Shown here piece after piece: positions 8,308 to 17,571 of a DNA stretch of 61,772 nucleotides. Each line of letters opens with the position of its first letter. Position 1 is the first letter of the stretch. This stretch comes from Candidatus Rifleibacteriota bacterium (GTDB lineage: Bacteria; Riflebacteria; Ozemobacteria; Ozemobacterales; Ozemobacteraceae): contig JAKJFO010000004.1 in assembly GCA_022704885.1 (NCBI GenBank), forward strand, positions 1 to 61,772, given 5' to 3'. The position numbers and the translations under genes were made by a program. The notes beneath the pieces are model-generated. The model searched no databases and was not told the DNA's origin. It was given only the letters and a program-made list of their open reading frames with translations.

Positions 8308-9855
8308 ATGCCATATTTATACCACGTTATAACGCTGGCTGCTGGTCTTCTCATCGGGTATTTCGTTTCGAGTTACATGATCCGGAAAAGCAGCCAGAAC
8401 GTTCTGACTGCAGCCGAAGAACAGAAAAAAGAAATCCTTGATGAAGCCAGGGCTAATGCACAGAAAGAACTGCAAAAAGCCCAGAAAAAGGCCAAAGAAA
8501 TTCGCGACAAAGAATTGCAGGACAAAAAGAACGCCGAGAAAGAAGCGGCCAAGCGGCGTGCCGAGCTTGACAAGCTTGAGGCTCATCTGACCAGTCGCAT
8601 CGAGAAGGTTGACGCCCGCGCTGAAACTCTCGAAAAGCGTGCCGATGGTTTGCGCGAAAAAGAGAGCGAGCTCGACAAACTTCGCCAGAACAGTCTTGAA
8701 ATCATCGAACAACAGAAGAAAGAACTCGAACGGGTTGCCGGGCTGACTCCTGAGCAGGCCCGTGAACAGCTGATGAAGAAGATTGAAGACGAGCTGCAGT
8801 ATGATATTGCACTCAAGGTCAACGAAGCTGAGCAGAAGATCAAGAGTACTGCCGACAAAAAGTCGCGCGAAGTTCTCGCTACTTCGATTCAGCGCTGTGC
8901 AACCGATCATACTATCGATCCCATCGTCACTGTGGTCGAACTGCCCAGCGAAGAGATGAAAGGGCGTATCATCGGTCGCGAGGGCCGCAACATCAGGGCT
9001 TTCGAAAATCTGACTGGTGTCGATGTCATCATCGACGATACACCTGAAGCCGTCGTACTCTCTTCATTCGATCCGATCAAACGCGAGGTTGCCAGAGTAA
9101 CTCTCGAAAATCTTACGCTTGACGGCCGTATTCACCCGGCCAAGATCGAAGAGCTCTACGAAAAAGCCCAGAAAGAAGTCCATCTGCGCATCAAAGAGGC
9201 CGGCGAACAGACGATGCTTGCTCTCGGCATTCAGAGCATACATCAGGAGCTCGTCGAAATTGTCGGCCGTCTGAATTACCGTACTTCCTACGGTCAGAAC
9301 GTTCTGCAGCATTCGATCGAAGTTGCCAATCTGGCCAGCAATCTGGCGGCAGAAATTGGTGCTGACATTCAGCTGGCCCGCCGCGCCGGTCTGCTGCACG
9401 ATATCGGCAAGGTCATCGAAAGCGACGAAGGCAATCATGCCAAGCTGGGTGCTGATTTTGCCCGCAAATATCAGGAATCACCCAAAGTGGTCAATGCCAT
9501 TGCTGCGCATCACGAAGACGTGCCTTTCGAGACGCCCGAGGCGGTTCTCATTGCTGCCGCTGACGCCATTTCTGCCTCCCGCCGGGGTGCGCGCAGCGAG
9601 TCTCTTGAAGCCTACATCAAACGCCTGGTTGACCTCGAGACCATCGCGAAGAGCTTCAAAGGTGTGTCTTCTGCCTACGCCATTCAGGCCGGTCGCGAAA
9701 TACGTGTCATGGTCAGCCCTGAAGAGGTTGATGATATTTCGGCTCCCAAGGTCTGCCGCGATATCGTCAAGAAAATTGAAAGCGACATGGAGTACCCGGG
9801 GCAGGTCAAGGTCGTTCTGATCCGCGAAACCCGCAGCGTCGAAGTCGCTCACTGA
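8308..9855 (+). CDS. rny: Ribonuclease Y
   Basis: An endoribonuclease that starts mRNA decay, anchored to the inner face of the membrane. It has an N-terminal membrane helix (HVITLAAGLLIGYFVSSYM) and a long charged coiled coil (about residues 30-200). A KH RNA-binding domain follows (GRIIGREGRNIRAFE), then an HD phosphohydrolase domain with LLHDIGKVIE and AAHHEDVPFE. The C-terminus ends in the family phrase RETRSVEVAH. The length of 515 residues is typical. GGAGG lies before the ATG. It is followed by a terminator and ymdB, the same gene pair seen in Bacillus. Confidence 0.98.
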   Translation: MPYLYHVITLAAGLLIGYFVSSYMIRKSSQNVLTAAEEQKKEILDEARANAQKELQKAQKKAKEIRDKELQDKKNAEKEAAKRRAELDKLEAHLTSRIEKVDARAETLEKRADGLREKESELDKLRQNSLEIIEQQKKELERVAGLTPEQAREQLMKKIEDELQYDIALKVNEAEQKIKSTADKKSREVLATSIQRCATDHTIDPIVTVVELPSEEMKGRIIGREGRNIRAFENLTGVDVIIDDTPEAVVLSSFDPIKREVARVTLENLTLDGRIHPAKIEELYEKAQKEVHLRIKEAGEQTMLALGIQSIHQELVEIVGRLNYRTSYGQNVLQHSIEVANLASNLAAEIGADIQLARRAGLLHDIGKVIESDEGNHAKLGADFARKYQESPKVVNAIAAHHEDVPFETPEAVLIAAADAISASRRGARSESLEAYIKRLVDLETIAKSFKGVSSAYAIQAGREIRVMVSPEEVDDISAPKVCRDIVKKIESDMEYPGQVKVVLIRETRSVEVAH

Positions 9856-9877
9856 CGAAACCGAAAAAACGCATGCT

Positions 9878-9913
9878 GCCCCCGGGGCGAAAGCTTTCCG
9901 GGGGCGGTTTTTT
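9878..9913 (+). terminator. Rho-independent terminator or attenuator between rny and ymdB
   Basis: GCCCCCGG (9878-9885) pairs with CCGGGGGC (9898-9905), followed by GG and six T. The hairpin ends only seven bases before the ymdB ATG, so readthrough is probably needed to express ymdB unless another start is used. Confidence 0.85.
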
Positions 9914-9919
9914 GATGAT

Positions 9920-10702
9920 ATGAATATTCTTTTTATCGGCGACATTTATGGCAAAACCGGCCGCGACACGCTCAAGCGGCAGTTGCCTCTGCTGCGGCAA
10001 AAATACTCACCAGACTGGGTCATCGCCAATGGTGAGAATGTCACAGCCGGCAACGGTCTCTCGCCCAGGCATGCGCGTTTTATCAAAGATTGCGGCGTCG
10101 ATATCGTAACCACCGGAAATCACATTTTTTCTCGTATTGACTGGCCAGAACTGCTGCAAAAGAACGATTACGTTCTGCGGCCGCATAATATGGTGGCAGA
10201 AACCTCTGCCGGCACCGGTTGCCGCATATTTCACGGCCAGAAAAATTCACTGGCCGTAATCAATCTGGCCGGCCGCATATTCATGGAAGCTGCCGGTTGC
10301 CCGTTTGCGGCATTCGATCGCCTGATCGGCAGTATTTCTGCCGGAACGCCGATTTTTGTCGACTTTCATGCCGAAGCCACTTCAGAGAAGCAGGCTTTTT
10401 TCTGGTATGTTAATGGCCGCGTTGCGGCTGTTGCAGCTACTCATACCCACGTACAGACTTCTGACGAAAGAATCCTGCCAGGTGGAAAAACCGCAGTGAT
10501 AACCGACGCAGGTATGACCGGAGCCCTCAACGGCATTATCGGAGTCGATCGCGACACTGTCGTCGGCCGCTTCAGAACCGGGTATTCCGAAAAGTTTCTT
10601 TGTGCTCCCGGGCCTGGTAAAATAGAAGGGGTCGTCGTCGAAATCGGTGCAGCGGGATTCGCTACGAACATCGAAAGGTTCCGGTTGGTCGAAGAGGTCT
10701 GA
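9920..10702 (+). CDS. ymdB: YmdB-family metallophosphoesterase
   Basis: A 260-residue two-metal phosphodiesterase of the YmdB/TIGR00282 family; the Bacillus and Deinococcus members hydrolyse cyclic nucleotides. The ligand motifs appear in order: FIGDIYGKTGR, ANGENVTAGNG, TTGNHIF, VDFHAEATSEK, THTHVQTSDERILPGG and ITDAGMTG. The ATG at 9920 lies almost against the rny terminator, and no normal Shine-Dalgarno site fits unless the 3' GGGGGCGG arm of the hairpin serves. This could couple ymdB translation to hairpin unfolding. It converges with the thioredoxin gene, with three bases between the stops. Confidence 0.96.
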   Translation: MNILFIGDIYGKTGRDTLKRQLPLLRQKYSPDWVIANGENVTAGNGLSPRHARFIKDCGVDIVTTGNHIFSRIDWPELLQKNDYVLRPHNMVAETSAGTGCRIFHGQKNSLAVINLAGRIFMEAAGCPFAAFDRLIGSISAGTPIFVDFHAEATSEKQAFFWYVNGRVAAVAATHTHVQTSDERILPGGKTAVITDAGMTGALNGIIGVDRDTVVGRFRTGYSEKFLCAPGPGKIEGVVVEIGAAGFATNIERFRLVEEV

Positions 10703-10705
10703 AGT

Positions 10706-11044
10706 TCAGTTTTTTTCTGCTGTTCTGGTAACTTCGGCCAGAATCATGTCAAGATACGATGTTAAAAAATCTTCGGTCTGATAGCCGGCCAGCGCTTCGA
10801 CAATTTCACCTTGTGCAAATAGAATGGTTGTGGGCAACGTTCTGGCGCCATAACGGTCGGCCAGTTCAATATGAGTGTCGACATCGAGCGTTTCAATGAC
10901 AACCTTGCCCGCATACTTGCCGGCGAGGTTCTGAATTACAGGCTTCTGCAGAAGACAGGGCCGGCACCAGTCAGCGGTAAAAGTGATCAGGGCGACGCTT
11001 TTTTTCTCGATTATTTCCTGGTCGAAATTACTGTTGTCGAGCAT
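10706..11044 (-). CDS. Thioredoxin-like protein
   Basis: A 112-residue thioredoxin-fold protein with no signal peptide, so a cytoplasmic disulfide reductase is expected. The active site reads ADWCRPC, one residue away from the usual WCGPC, and the cis-proline loop is present (ARTLPTTILF). The C-terminal helix is typical (YQTEDFLTSYLDMIL). The Arg in the active site may shift its redox potential; some thioredoxin-like proteins carry it. The ribosome site is weak (GGGAT). The gene is divergent from the operon starting at 11149 and shares a 104-base promoter region with it. Confidence 0.92.
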   Translation of the reverse strand: MLDNSNFDQEIIEKKSVALITFTADWCRPCLLQKPVIQNLAGKYAGKVVIETLDVDTHIELADRYGARTLPTTILFAQGEIVEALAGYQTEDFLTSYLDMILAEVTRTAEKN

Positions 11045-11075
11045 TGTTTTATCCCGGTTCTGCTGTAATTAGAAT

Positions 11076-11104
11076 TTGTCTGAACATCAAAGTTACTGTA
11101 TAAT
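11076..11104 (+). promoter_or_regulatory. Sigma-70 type promoter for the 11149-21225 operon
   Basis: TTGTCT (11076-11081), a 17-base spacer and a perfect TATAAT (11099-11104) lie 45 bases before the first gene of the operon. Transcription would start near 11111. Confidence 0.65.
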
Positions 11105-11148
11105 ACCAGACGTTCTGTGAAATATCGACTGCTAATTCGGAGTTGTAC

Positions 11149-11958
11149 TTGAACATTCTTCGCCACATGGAGCAGATCCGCCGCCTGCTGACAGAACGCG
11201 GTGCCTGCGAAGTTCCGCAATACCCCGAACCTCTGGCTCAGGTCTGGTATCATCCAGATATATTGCTGGCTGCCAGAGGTGATGTCTCGGCGCATTGCTT
11301 CTGTTTTCAGACTCTCCTGCAACAGGGAACCGGCGCGGCGGCGACCGGCGTCAGCTGTGCGCCGGCACTGGTGTGGCTGATGAACTGCTCTGAAAAAGAT
11401 TTCAGTGTTACAGCTGTCGATTTCATCAGCGACCTGCATTTTGCCCTCACCAGCAGTCGTGAGAATTCAGGCTTTTCTCTGATCGCCTGCGGTGATCATG
11501 TTTGTTGCAGTGACCGTGGATGTTGCTGGAAACTGCAGTATAATGGGGTCAGCTGTGGCCAGATCAGTCTTTTTTCTGAACTTTTTTTCCAGCCATTAAG
11601 CCGTCCTGTCGTAATGCTGGTTCTTGATCTGGCAAAGCTTCCTGCGCTTCTTAATCAGAAAGGCCCCGGGCAGCCGGTTCTCTGGGCAGAAAAGGCGGCG
11701 GCGGCAGATTTGCTGGCTCTGCGCGCCTGGCAACTAAGATGCTCAGCCGGGTCTTCTCGTGATTTGTTACAGCAGCGGCAGGCAGACAGCGGGCTTGAAC
11801 TGTGCCGTCTCATTTCTCTTTTGAATTCAGAATCCATGGAGGAGACCCAGGATGACGCACAGCTCAAAAAACTTTCGGCAAGTATTATCGATACCGTTCA
11901 GCTGCTGCTGAACGAGCGCAGCACAAGCAAGGTGGCAACTCGCGATGTCGGAAAATAA
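11149..11958 (+). CDS. Uncharacterised cysteine-rich protein, first gene of signalling operon
   Basis: I do not recognise this 269-residue protein. It has no signal peptide or membrane helix. It carries many cysteines, with a compact cluster about residues 119-131 (DHVCCSDRGCCW) and others at VSCAP, MNCSEK and SCGQ, so metal binding is possible. The C-terminal third is helical and polar. I choose TTG 11149 because CGGAG lies six bases before it; a TTG at 11143 is the alternative and there is no early ATG. The 3' end overlaps the LolA-like gene by 14 bases, which suggests coupled translation and a related role. No function can be assigned from sequence alone. Confidence 0.75.
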   Translation: MNILRHMEQIRRLLTERGACEVPQYPEPLAQVWYHPDILLAARGDVSAHCFCFQTLLQQGTGAAATGVSCAPALVWLMNCSEKDFSVTAVDFISDLHFALTSSRENSGFSLIACGDHVCCSDRGCCWKLQYNGVSCGQISLFSELFFQPLSRPVVMLVLDLAKLPALLNQKGPGQPVLWAEKAAAADLLALRAWQLRCSAGSSRDLLQQRQADSGLELCRLISLLNSESMEETQDDAQLKKLSASIIDTVQLLLNERSTSKVATRDVGK

Positions 11959-12751
11959 ATGTGGCTCAGTTCTGCTGTTTCTTGTTCTGGCAACCCTGGC
12001 CAGCTGGTTTCCAGCCATGGCAGCCAGCGAGAGCATTACCGCAGAAAAACTTTTCGACACCATGGAAAAGCGCAGTGAAAAGATCAATGCCATGTCTGCC
12101 CGTGTTGAATTGAGCAATCAGCATGCAAGCAAGACTGTTATGCTTTCGATCAAGAACCCTGACAAGTTTGCCATTGAATTTGATGACGGCAGCGTCATGG
12201 TCTTTTTTAACGGGCAGAATCTCTGGATTTACGTGAAGGCGATCAACGAGGTGTTTTATCACTTTTCTGAATCACAGGGTTTTATGGCTTCATACTTTGG
12301 CTGGTTCAGTCCGAAAAAGATTTTTACCAGTCTGACACGAAAAACACTTTTCTCGTTGTTCGAAGTGTCGCTGATCAAGAGTGAACGTCGTGATGAAAGC
12401 TGCACATACCACACCCTCAAATTCGTACCAAAAATGCAGAGCGTTTTTAAAACAGTATTCGAAGTCGGCCATTATCACATGGTTTTTTCGACAGCAAACT
12501 ATCTGCCGGTTGAAGTCGTTGAATTCGGGGGTGATGGCATAGAGCGTGGTCGTCTCAAGGTTCTCGAATACAAATTGAACGAGTTTCTGCCCGCCAGCTA
12601 TTTTGATTACAAACCTCCCGCATCAGCTGCAATGGTGCCGATCACTGTCGTTATTGCCCAGAAAATCGAAGAGTCGGCAAACGTCATAGTTGATCGACTC
12701 AGAGAGGCAGCCGGCAAACTTACCGACAGTCTCTGGAATTGGAGTTTTTAA
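11945..12751 (+). CDS. LolA-like exported protein
   Basis: A 268-residue protein with a signal peptide (cleavage near AMAASES). Its pattern resembles the LolA/LolB/DUF4292-type lipoprotein carrier fold: AEKLFDTMEKRSEKINAMSARVEL, then short strands such as VMLSIKNPDKFAIEF, MVFFNGQNLWIY and LPVEVVEF. LolA chaperones lipoproteins across the periplasm; related proteins serve other lipid carriers. The C-terminal 60 residues extend beyond the usual domain and end in a helix. AAGGTGG precedes the start, which overlaps the upstream gene. It stands in a signalling operon rather than with lolCDE, so a sensor or lipid-monitoring role is possible but inferred. Confidence 0.78.
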   Translation: MSENKCGSVLLFLVLATLASWFPAMAASESITAEKLFDTMEKRSEKINAMSARVELSNQHASKTVMLSIKNPDKFAIEFDDGSVMVFFNGQNLWIYVKAINEVFYHFSESQGFMASYFGWFSPKKIFTSLTRKTLFSLFEVSLIKSERRDESCTYHTLKFVPKMQSVFKTVFEVGHYHMVFSTANYLPVEVVEFGGDGIERGRLKVLEYKLNEFLPASYFDYKPPASAAMVPITVVIAQKIEESANVIVDRLREAAGKLTDSLWNWSF

Positions 12752-13951
12752 ATGCCAGAATTCAGAAAAACACTTACCAGTCGTGAAATAGAAACCGGCA
12801 TACTGACCTGGTCGGCCGGCGAAGATACGCAATTGCGTGCGGTGATCCCGGCTACTCTAGTTTTTGACCTGGTTTTTGACGGTCAGGAGTTCGCAAATCT
12901 GTCTGTAGAATGGGATAAACGCAATCTGTTTATCGGAGAACCTCTTTCTATGGCGGTATCTGATTCTGAACTGGTATTGACCGGGTCGCGCGAAAAAGGT
13001 GGTCAGGTCACCTGTCAGATATTTGCTCCCCAGGACAAGATGGTAATTCGCAAAAGACTCTCGCATCAGGAACACAACGGCCGCTATCTCAAGTGGTTTG
13101 CGCGAGAAGACGAGCTCTACAGCCGCCTGTTTTCGAGCCGTGAAAGCTTTGCAATCGAGGTTGCCGGCAAGCGGGCCAAGGGCCGAATTCCTGATTTCGA
13201 TCGGCGTAAGCTGGTTGTGGGCGAACTTTTGCGAGGCTTTGCTCCGGGCGATGATCTGCTGATTCACTGGCATCACGCCAAAGACGAGTCGATTCTGGTA
13301 ATTGAGCACGAAGACAACTCAAGCCGGCCTGATGGTTCTACCCCTCTTCGTGCCCTTGTCGCGAGACTGCTGTCGCGCCCTCTTGGTGAATTCAACGAAG
13401 GCGAAATCAAGGGACTGGTCGTTCTTCTCGAAGAAAACAAGAAGCTCTGGGAAAGAATTGCCAATTTTCAGGAAGAGAACCGTCGACTCAAGGAACAGGT
13501 CAACATGCTTGAATCGCTGTTCGAGCAGTTCACTTCGAACAGCTTTTTCAACTCGAAAAAAGAATTCGAGTCATGGGTCGCCGACCATTCATCGCTGTTC
13601 GAAAAAGGTATGCGGGTAATTCATCGTAATTATACGGTTACCCTGCAGGGCGGCAGAAAGCGACGCATCGATCTGCTTTGTCAAGATCGCAAGGGCGTTC
13701 TGGTTGCGGTTCAGTCTTTGTTCAGCCCCGATCCTGTGCAGGTCAGCGAAGCACTCGATCTTCTCGAATATTTGCGCGCCAACATTGAAGCTTTCGGCAG
13801 CGAACTCACCGAAGGGCAGTACAAGGCGGTAGGCATAAGAGGTATGATCATAGCGAACTACGAAAAAACCGATCTGGTTGAGCAGTGTCTGCAGAGGCAG
13901 GTCAAGCTCTGCCTCGTTAAAAGCGGCTGTCTGATAGATTCACTGGAGTAG
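12752..13951 (+). CDS. Coiled-coil protein with degenerate PD-(D/E)XK-like C-terminal domain
   Basis: A 399-residue cytoplasmic protein beginning directly after the upstream TAA. Residues 1-190 look beta-rich and are unfamiliar. A coiled coil covers about 225-260 (LLEENKKLWERIANFQEENR). The last 140 residues resemble the NucS/DUF91-type nuclease fold: FESWVADHSSLFEKG, then RKRRIDLLCQDRKGVLVAVQ. In active members the last segment reads roughly D-L-hydrophobic-...-E-hydrophobic-K; here the Asp is kept but the E-x-K positions are V-x-Q. That suggests loss of nuclease activity and retention as a binding module. The fold assignment is an inference from motif order. Confidence 0.72.
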   Translation: MPEFRKTLTSREIETGILTWSAGEDTQLRAVIPATLVFDLVFDGQEFANLSVEWDKRNLFIGEPLSMAVSDSELVLTGSREKGGQVTCQIFAPQDKMVIRKRLSHQEHNGRYLKWFAREDELYSRLFSSRESFAIEVAGKRAKGRIPDFDRRKLVVGELLRGFAPGDDLLIHWHHAKDESILVIEHEDNSSRPDGSTPLRALVARLLSRPLGEFNEGEIKGLVVLLEENKKLWERIANFQEENRRLKEQVNMLESLFEQFTSNSFFNSKKEFESWVADHSSLFEKGMRVIHRNYTVTLQGGRKRRIDLLCQDRKGVLVAVQSLFSPDPVQVSEALDLLEYLRANIEAFGSELTEGQYKAVGIRGMIIANYEKTDLVEQCLQRQVKLCLVKSGCLIDSLE

Positions 13952-13959
13952 AAGACAAG

Positions 13960-16551
13960 TTGAAAAACACAAATGATAACTGGCTGAACGATCTTAGAAG
14001 AGAGAGGCTGCAGAGTACATCGCGCAATCCCGGAGCGGCGGCGCTGATGTCGTTTTTTGTAATGGGTATGGGGCAGATTTATGCCGGCCACATCGATCGT
14101 GGCATAATGCTGATGGGCTTCCATTTTTCCGGTATCTTTGCCGCTTACAGTCTTTACAGCAACGGCATACTGTATGAAGCCCTTTTCCCTTATCTTGGCG
14201 CGCACCTGATTGTGATGTGCAGCTATGTAGTTTCGGTTTTTTTCATACTGTTATGGATTTATAACATCAAGGATGCATATTATCTTTCTTTGTTTGCCAG
14301 CTTCAGAGACTGGTTCGAAGTGGAGCGCGTTCTTCTTCCCCTGCTCAAGGAACAGCCGGGCAGCCTGTTAACGGGCCCCAGTGCTGCAATGCTTGCTGAC
14401 AGCAGCGAAGATTATGACGAAGAGCCAGTTGCCGCCAGTCAGCCGGCTTTTGCCGGAGTGGTGGATAAGGTCGTCGATTCCGAACCCCCGACTCCTTCAT
14501 CAGCCCCGGCAGCAGAAGTGTCTGCCGCAGTCGAAGATGCCGAAGAAGCTGATGTTCTCGAGTTTCGCGTCGATCGCAAAACTCAGCCAAAGAAGCTTGA
14601 CAAAAGGCGTCAGGAAGAAAAATCAGAAACCGCACATGTGGTTTCCGGGCGTGATTTTGAAGCAATCAGTGCTTATGGCAGTTCGTGGCGACTTTATGCC
14701 GGTCTTGTCGTGATTTTTGTTCTGGTCGGGGTCTGGTTCAACAATCGTCAGGCTCAAAACGTTACCAGATCAGGTAATGATTCGACCCTGTTTGCAGTCT
14801 CAGCCGAAATGGGTAAAAATGCAGGTCCGGCGGTCGAATCTGTTGCGCCGTCTTCGACTCCGGTTGATATCACGGCCTCAACTGCAATCAGTCTGTTGCC
14901 GGTCGCAACTCCGGCAGGTAGCGAGCCACCGGTTACTGTCACTCAGCCGGCTGTCGAGTCAGTGCAGGTCTCTACGGCAATTCCAGACGAAACGCCTGCC
15001 GCTGCTGAAGCTGCTGTTTTGCCTGCGAAAGCCAGCGAACCGCCTTTCTTGAAGGGATTGGAACTGGTGCGCAACGGCAGCCTGAATGAGGCCGCCGCTA
15101 TGTTTGAAGAAGACCTGCGAAGTGCCGAGCCTTCCGAAGACAGCTGGAAGGTCGTTCTCAATACTTTTTATCGAACTGACAACAAGGTTGCCTATGAGCT
15201 GAACTTGCGCCGCTATCTGAAAAAATACGGCAATGATTCTGCTGCCTGGTTCAATCTTGGCAAACTTCTGTATGATCGCAATGAACTGGTGCAGGCTTCT
15301 CAGGCTATCGCCAGCGGCCTCAAGGCTGATCCCGACAATGTGCGCGGCAATTTTCTTCTCGGTTCCATTTACAGCGATCTGAAGCTGCATGAAGACTCGG
15401 CAATATATCTTTCACGTGCAGTGAACATTGAGCCGCTGAACATCGAATTCAACCGGATGCTGGCGCGTTCGCTGGCTGCTGCCGGAAAGACACAGGACGC
15501 GGTCAAATATTATCAGCGTGTCAGCAGTCTGGCACCAGATGACAAAGAAGCTCGTCAGGCGATTGCTACCTCCCGCCCTGAAATGGCCATGGCTTTCAGC
15601 GCCGATGATACCGATGATAATCAGGTTCTGGTCGTCATGGGTAAAGCTGAATCAAGATTGATCGAGAAAAATCGCGAAGAATTGCCGGTGCAGCAGATGG
15701 GCAAAGTGCTTTATGAGAGTTCTGAAGTTGATGCCGGGCAGGATCTCGTCGAGGTTAAACCAGTAGAACAGCCTTCACCGCTGCCGGTAGAGAAAACTCC
15801 GACAGACCCGATAAATATGATTGCGCCGGCCGTTGCGCCGCCGGTTACGGTAGTCGAAAAAGCCGATGAGAAACCGGTTGTCGAAACGGCGCCCGAAAAG
15901 GTTGCAACGGTCGCGGCTGTCGAAGCCTCTGCCGTCAGCGAGCCTGAACCTGAAGTGAAGTCTGTTACCAAAGGGAGTGGCATTTCTGACCTTGAGGTTG
16001 CAAAAGCTGAACCGGAAGCTGATGCCTTACGCGATACTGAAGCGGTTTCTGCTCCTGTCCGGGCAAATTCTAAGAAACCGAGTCGAATTGAAGAATATCG
16101 TCAGCGTGGCTCTTATGAGTTTTCCCGGGGCAACTGGGAAGCCGCTCTGCCGCACTATCTGAATATTCTTAAAGAAAAGAAGGACGCCCAGACCTATGAC
16201 ATCGTCGGCCTGATTTTTGAAAAGCTGTCAATGAATCAGGATGCATTCGATGCTGTCGAACACGCCTATAAAATGGGCATGCGCGATTCTGCCACTCTCG
16301 CCAAACTTGGGCGACTGGCTGAAATTAACGGCGATTTTAAAAAGGGTGAATATTATCTGTTTCACGCCCTTCAGAAAATACCGCACCGAGTTGATCTTCG
16401 AATCAGATATGCCCGTTGTCTCGAAGCGAACGGTCGCGAAGAGATTGCTTTAAAGGAACTCGATAAAATTGTGCGTGCCAGTACCGACTCTTATGCTGTC
16501 AGACGGCGCGCCGAGCTCGAAATTCAAAAAATCAGAAACCGAAGACAGTAA
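13960..16551 (+). CDS. Large membrane TPR protein with TM2-like N-terminus
   Basis: An 863-residue protein. Residues 25-115 hold three or so membrane helices, opening with NPGAAALMSFFVMGMGQIYAG, which resembles TM2-type membrane domains. A charged and Pro/Ala/Val-rich region follows, then a single helix near 243-262 (YAGLVVIFVLVGVWFN). A TPR block lies at about 360-530 and another at 705-860, separated by a Pro/Val/Glu-rich linker of about 150 residues. I use TTG 13960 because no ATG is close; GGAG lies 12 bases upstream. The role is unknown, but TPRs beside the kinases could assemble a membrane signalling complex. Confidence 0.82.
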   Translation: MKNTNDNWLNDLRRERLQSTSRNPGAAALMSFFVMGMGQIYAGHIDRGIMLMGFHFSGIFAAYSLYSNGILYEALFPYLGAHLIVMCSYVVSVFFILLWIYNIKDAYYLSLFASFRDWFEVERVLLPLLKEQPGSLLTGPSAAMLADSSEDYDEEPVAASQPAFAGVVDKVVDSEPPTPSSAPAAEVSAAVEDAEEADVLEFRVDRKTQPKKLDKRRQEEKSETAHVVSGRDFEAISAYGSSWRLYAGLVVIFVLVGVWFNNRQAQNVTRSGNDSTLFAVSAEMGKNAGPAVESVAPSSTPVDITASTAISLLPVATPAGSEPPVTVTQPAVESVQVSTAIPDETPAAAEAAVLPAKASEPPFLKGLELVRNGSLNEAAAMFEEDLRSAEPSEDSWKVVLNTFYRTDNKVAYELNLRRYLKKYGNDSAAWFNLGKLLYDRNELVQASQAIASGLKADPDNVRGNFLLGSIYSDLKLHEDSAIYLSRAVNIEPLNIEFNRMLARSLAAAGKTQDAVKYYQRVSSLAPDDKEARQAIATSRPEMAMAFSADDTDDNQVLVVMGKAESRLIEKNREELPVQQMGKVLYESSEVDAGQDLVEVKPVEQPSPLPVEKTPTDPINMIAPAVAPPVTVVEKADEKPVVETAPEKVATVAAVEASAVSEPEPEVKSVTKGSGISDLEVAKAEPEADALRDTEAVSAPVRANSKKPSRIEEYRQRGSYEFSRGNWEAALPHYLNILKEKKDAQTYDIVGLIFEKLSMNQDAFDAVEHAYKMGMRDSATLAKLGRLAEINGDFKKGEYYLFHALQKIPHRVDLRIRYARCLEANGREEIALKELDKIVRASTDSYAVRRRAELEIQKIRNRRQ

Positions 16552-16572
16552 TAGCGAAAACAGGAACAGTCA

Positions 16573-17571
16573 ATGCCAGAATCATCACAAGACGCACTAA
16601 CCCATGAACTCGAGGTCTTTCGCAATTCTTTGCAGCAGATGCAGAAGCTGATCATCGAAGCGCAGGACCGGCAAAGCCGGCAGAGCAATCTGACGGCCAG
16701 CCTTGCTGATCTCGAAAATGTAATTATTTCGGCTTCAGCAACCATGCCGGCTCATGTCGCAGAAATGGCCAGAGCGGCATTCAAGAAGTTGCAGACGGCT
16801 CTTGGTGTTTACTCTCAGCCCGAAGACAATGAGCTGTTTCAGATTTCTTCACGTCTTAACGGCCAGGGTACTTCAATTTTACGGCGTGTGTCTGCGCTTC
16901 TGCACGTCATCAATTCACCGGCCAACGCCAACGGAATAATTCTGGCGCAGGAGGAAGAACGCAAGCGTATTTCGCGGGAAATTCACGATGGGCCGGCCCA
17001 GACGCTTGCCAGTCTGACCATGCGTATCGACTATTGTCTTGAACAGCCCGGTCTGCCAGCTCCTCTCGCTGAAGAATTGAAGGAACTCAAGGAGTCGGTA
17101 ATTCGAAGCCTTAAGGATATCAGGCGATTTATCTTCGACCTGCGCCCGATGGCACTCGATGATCTTGGCCTGATTCCTACGCTGGAGCAGTTTATCAGCG
17201 GCTTCAAGAATCGCACCGGTGTTCCGGTCTACATCGACACTGATGGAGAACGATCTTTTCTCGGTGGTGACAAGGAGCTGGCGGTATTTCGTGTAATTCA
17301 GGAGGCTACGAGTAACGCACTGCGTCACTCTAATCCTGATTCTGTTCATATTTTTCTGAAGTTCGATCAACCCAGACAGAAGCTCTCTGTGGTCATAAAA
17401 GATGATGGCAGCGGGTTTGACGTTGCCGAAACCAGAAGAATTTATGCAAATTTGAAGAAGCTTGGCCTGATCAGCATGGAAGAACGAATCCGGCTGTCTG
17501 GCGGTGAATTCACCATCGTTTCTGACCCGGGTACTGGCACTGTAGTTTCCTTCTGGGTTCCGCTGGGATGA
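16573..17571 (+). CDS. Soluble sensor histidine kinase, NarX/DegS type
   Basis: A 332-residue cytoplasmic kinase with no membrane helix. An N-terminal coiled region (1-90) precedes the HisKA_3 dimerisation helix, ERKRISREIHDGPAQ, with the predicted phospho-acceptor His138. The ATP-binding domain has IQEATSNALRHS, DDGSGFD and GLISMEERIRLSGGEF. Kinases of this type usually pair with LuxR-type response regulators, yet no such regulator is present; the operon's only regulator is the NtrC type at 19822. Its stop overlaps the next kinase start by four bases (ATGA), implying joint expression. Confidence 0.93.
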   Translation: MPESSQDALTHELEVFRNSLQQMQKLIIEAQDRQSRQSNLTASLADLENVIISASATMPAHVAEMARAAFKKLQTALGVYSQPEDNELFQISSRLNGQGTSILRRVSALLHVINSPANANGIILAQEEERKRISREIHDGPAQTLASLTMRIDYCLEQPGLPAPLAEELKELKESVIRSLKDIRRFIFDLRPMALDDLGLIPTLEQFISGFKNRTGVPVYIDTDGERSFLGGDKELAVFRVIQEATSNALRHSNPDSVHIFLKFDQPRQKLSVVIKDDGSGFDVAETRRIYANLKKLGLISMEERIRLSGGEFTIVSDPGTGTVVSFWVPLG

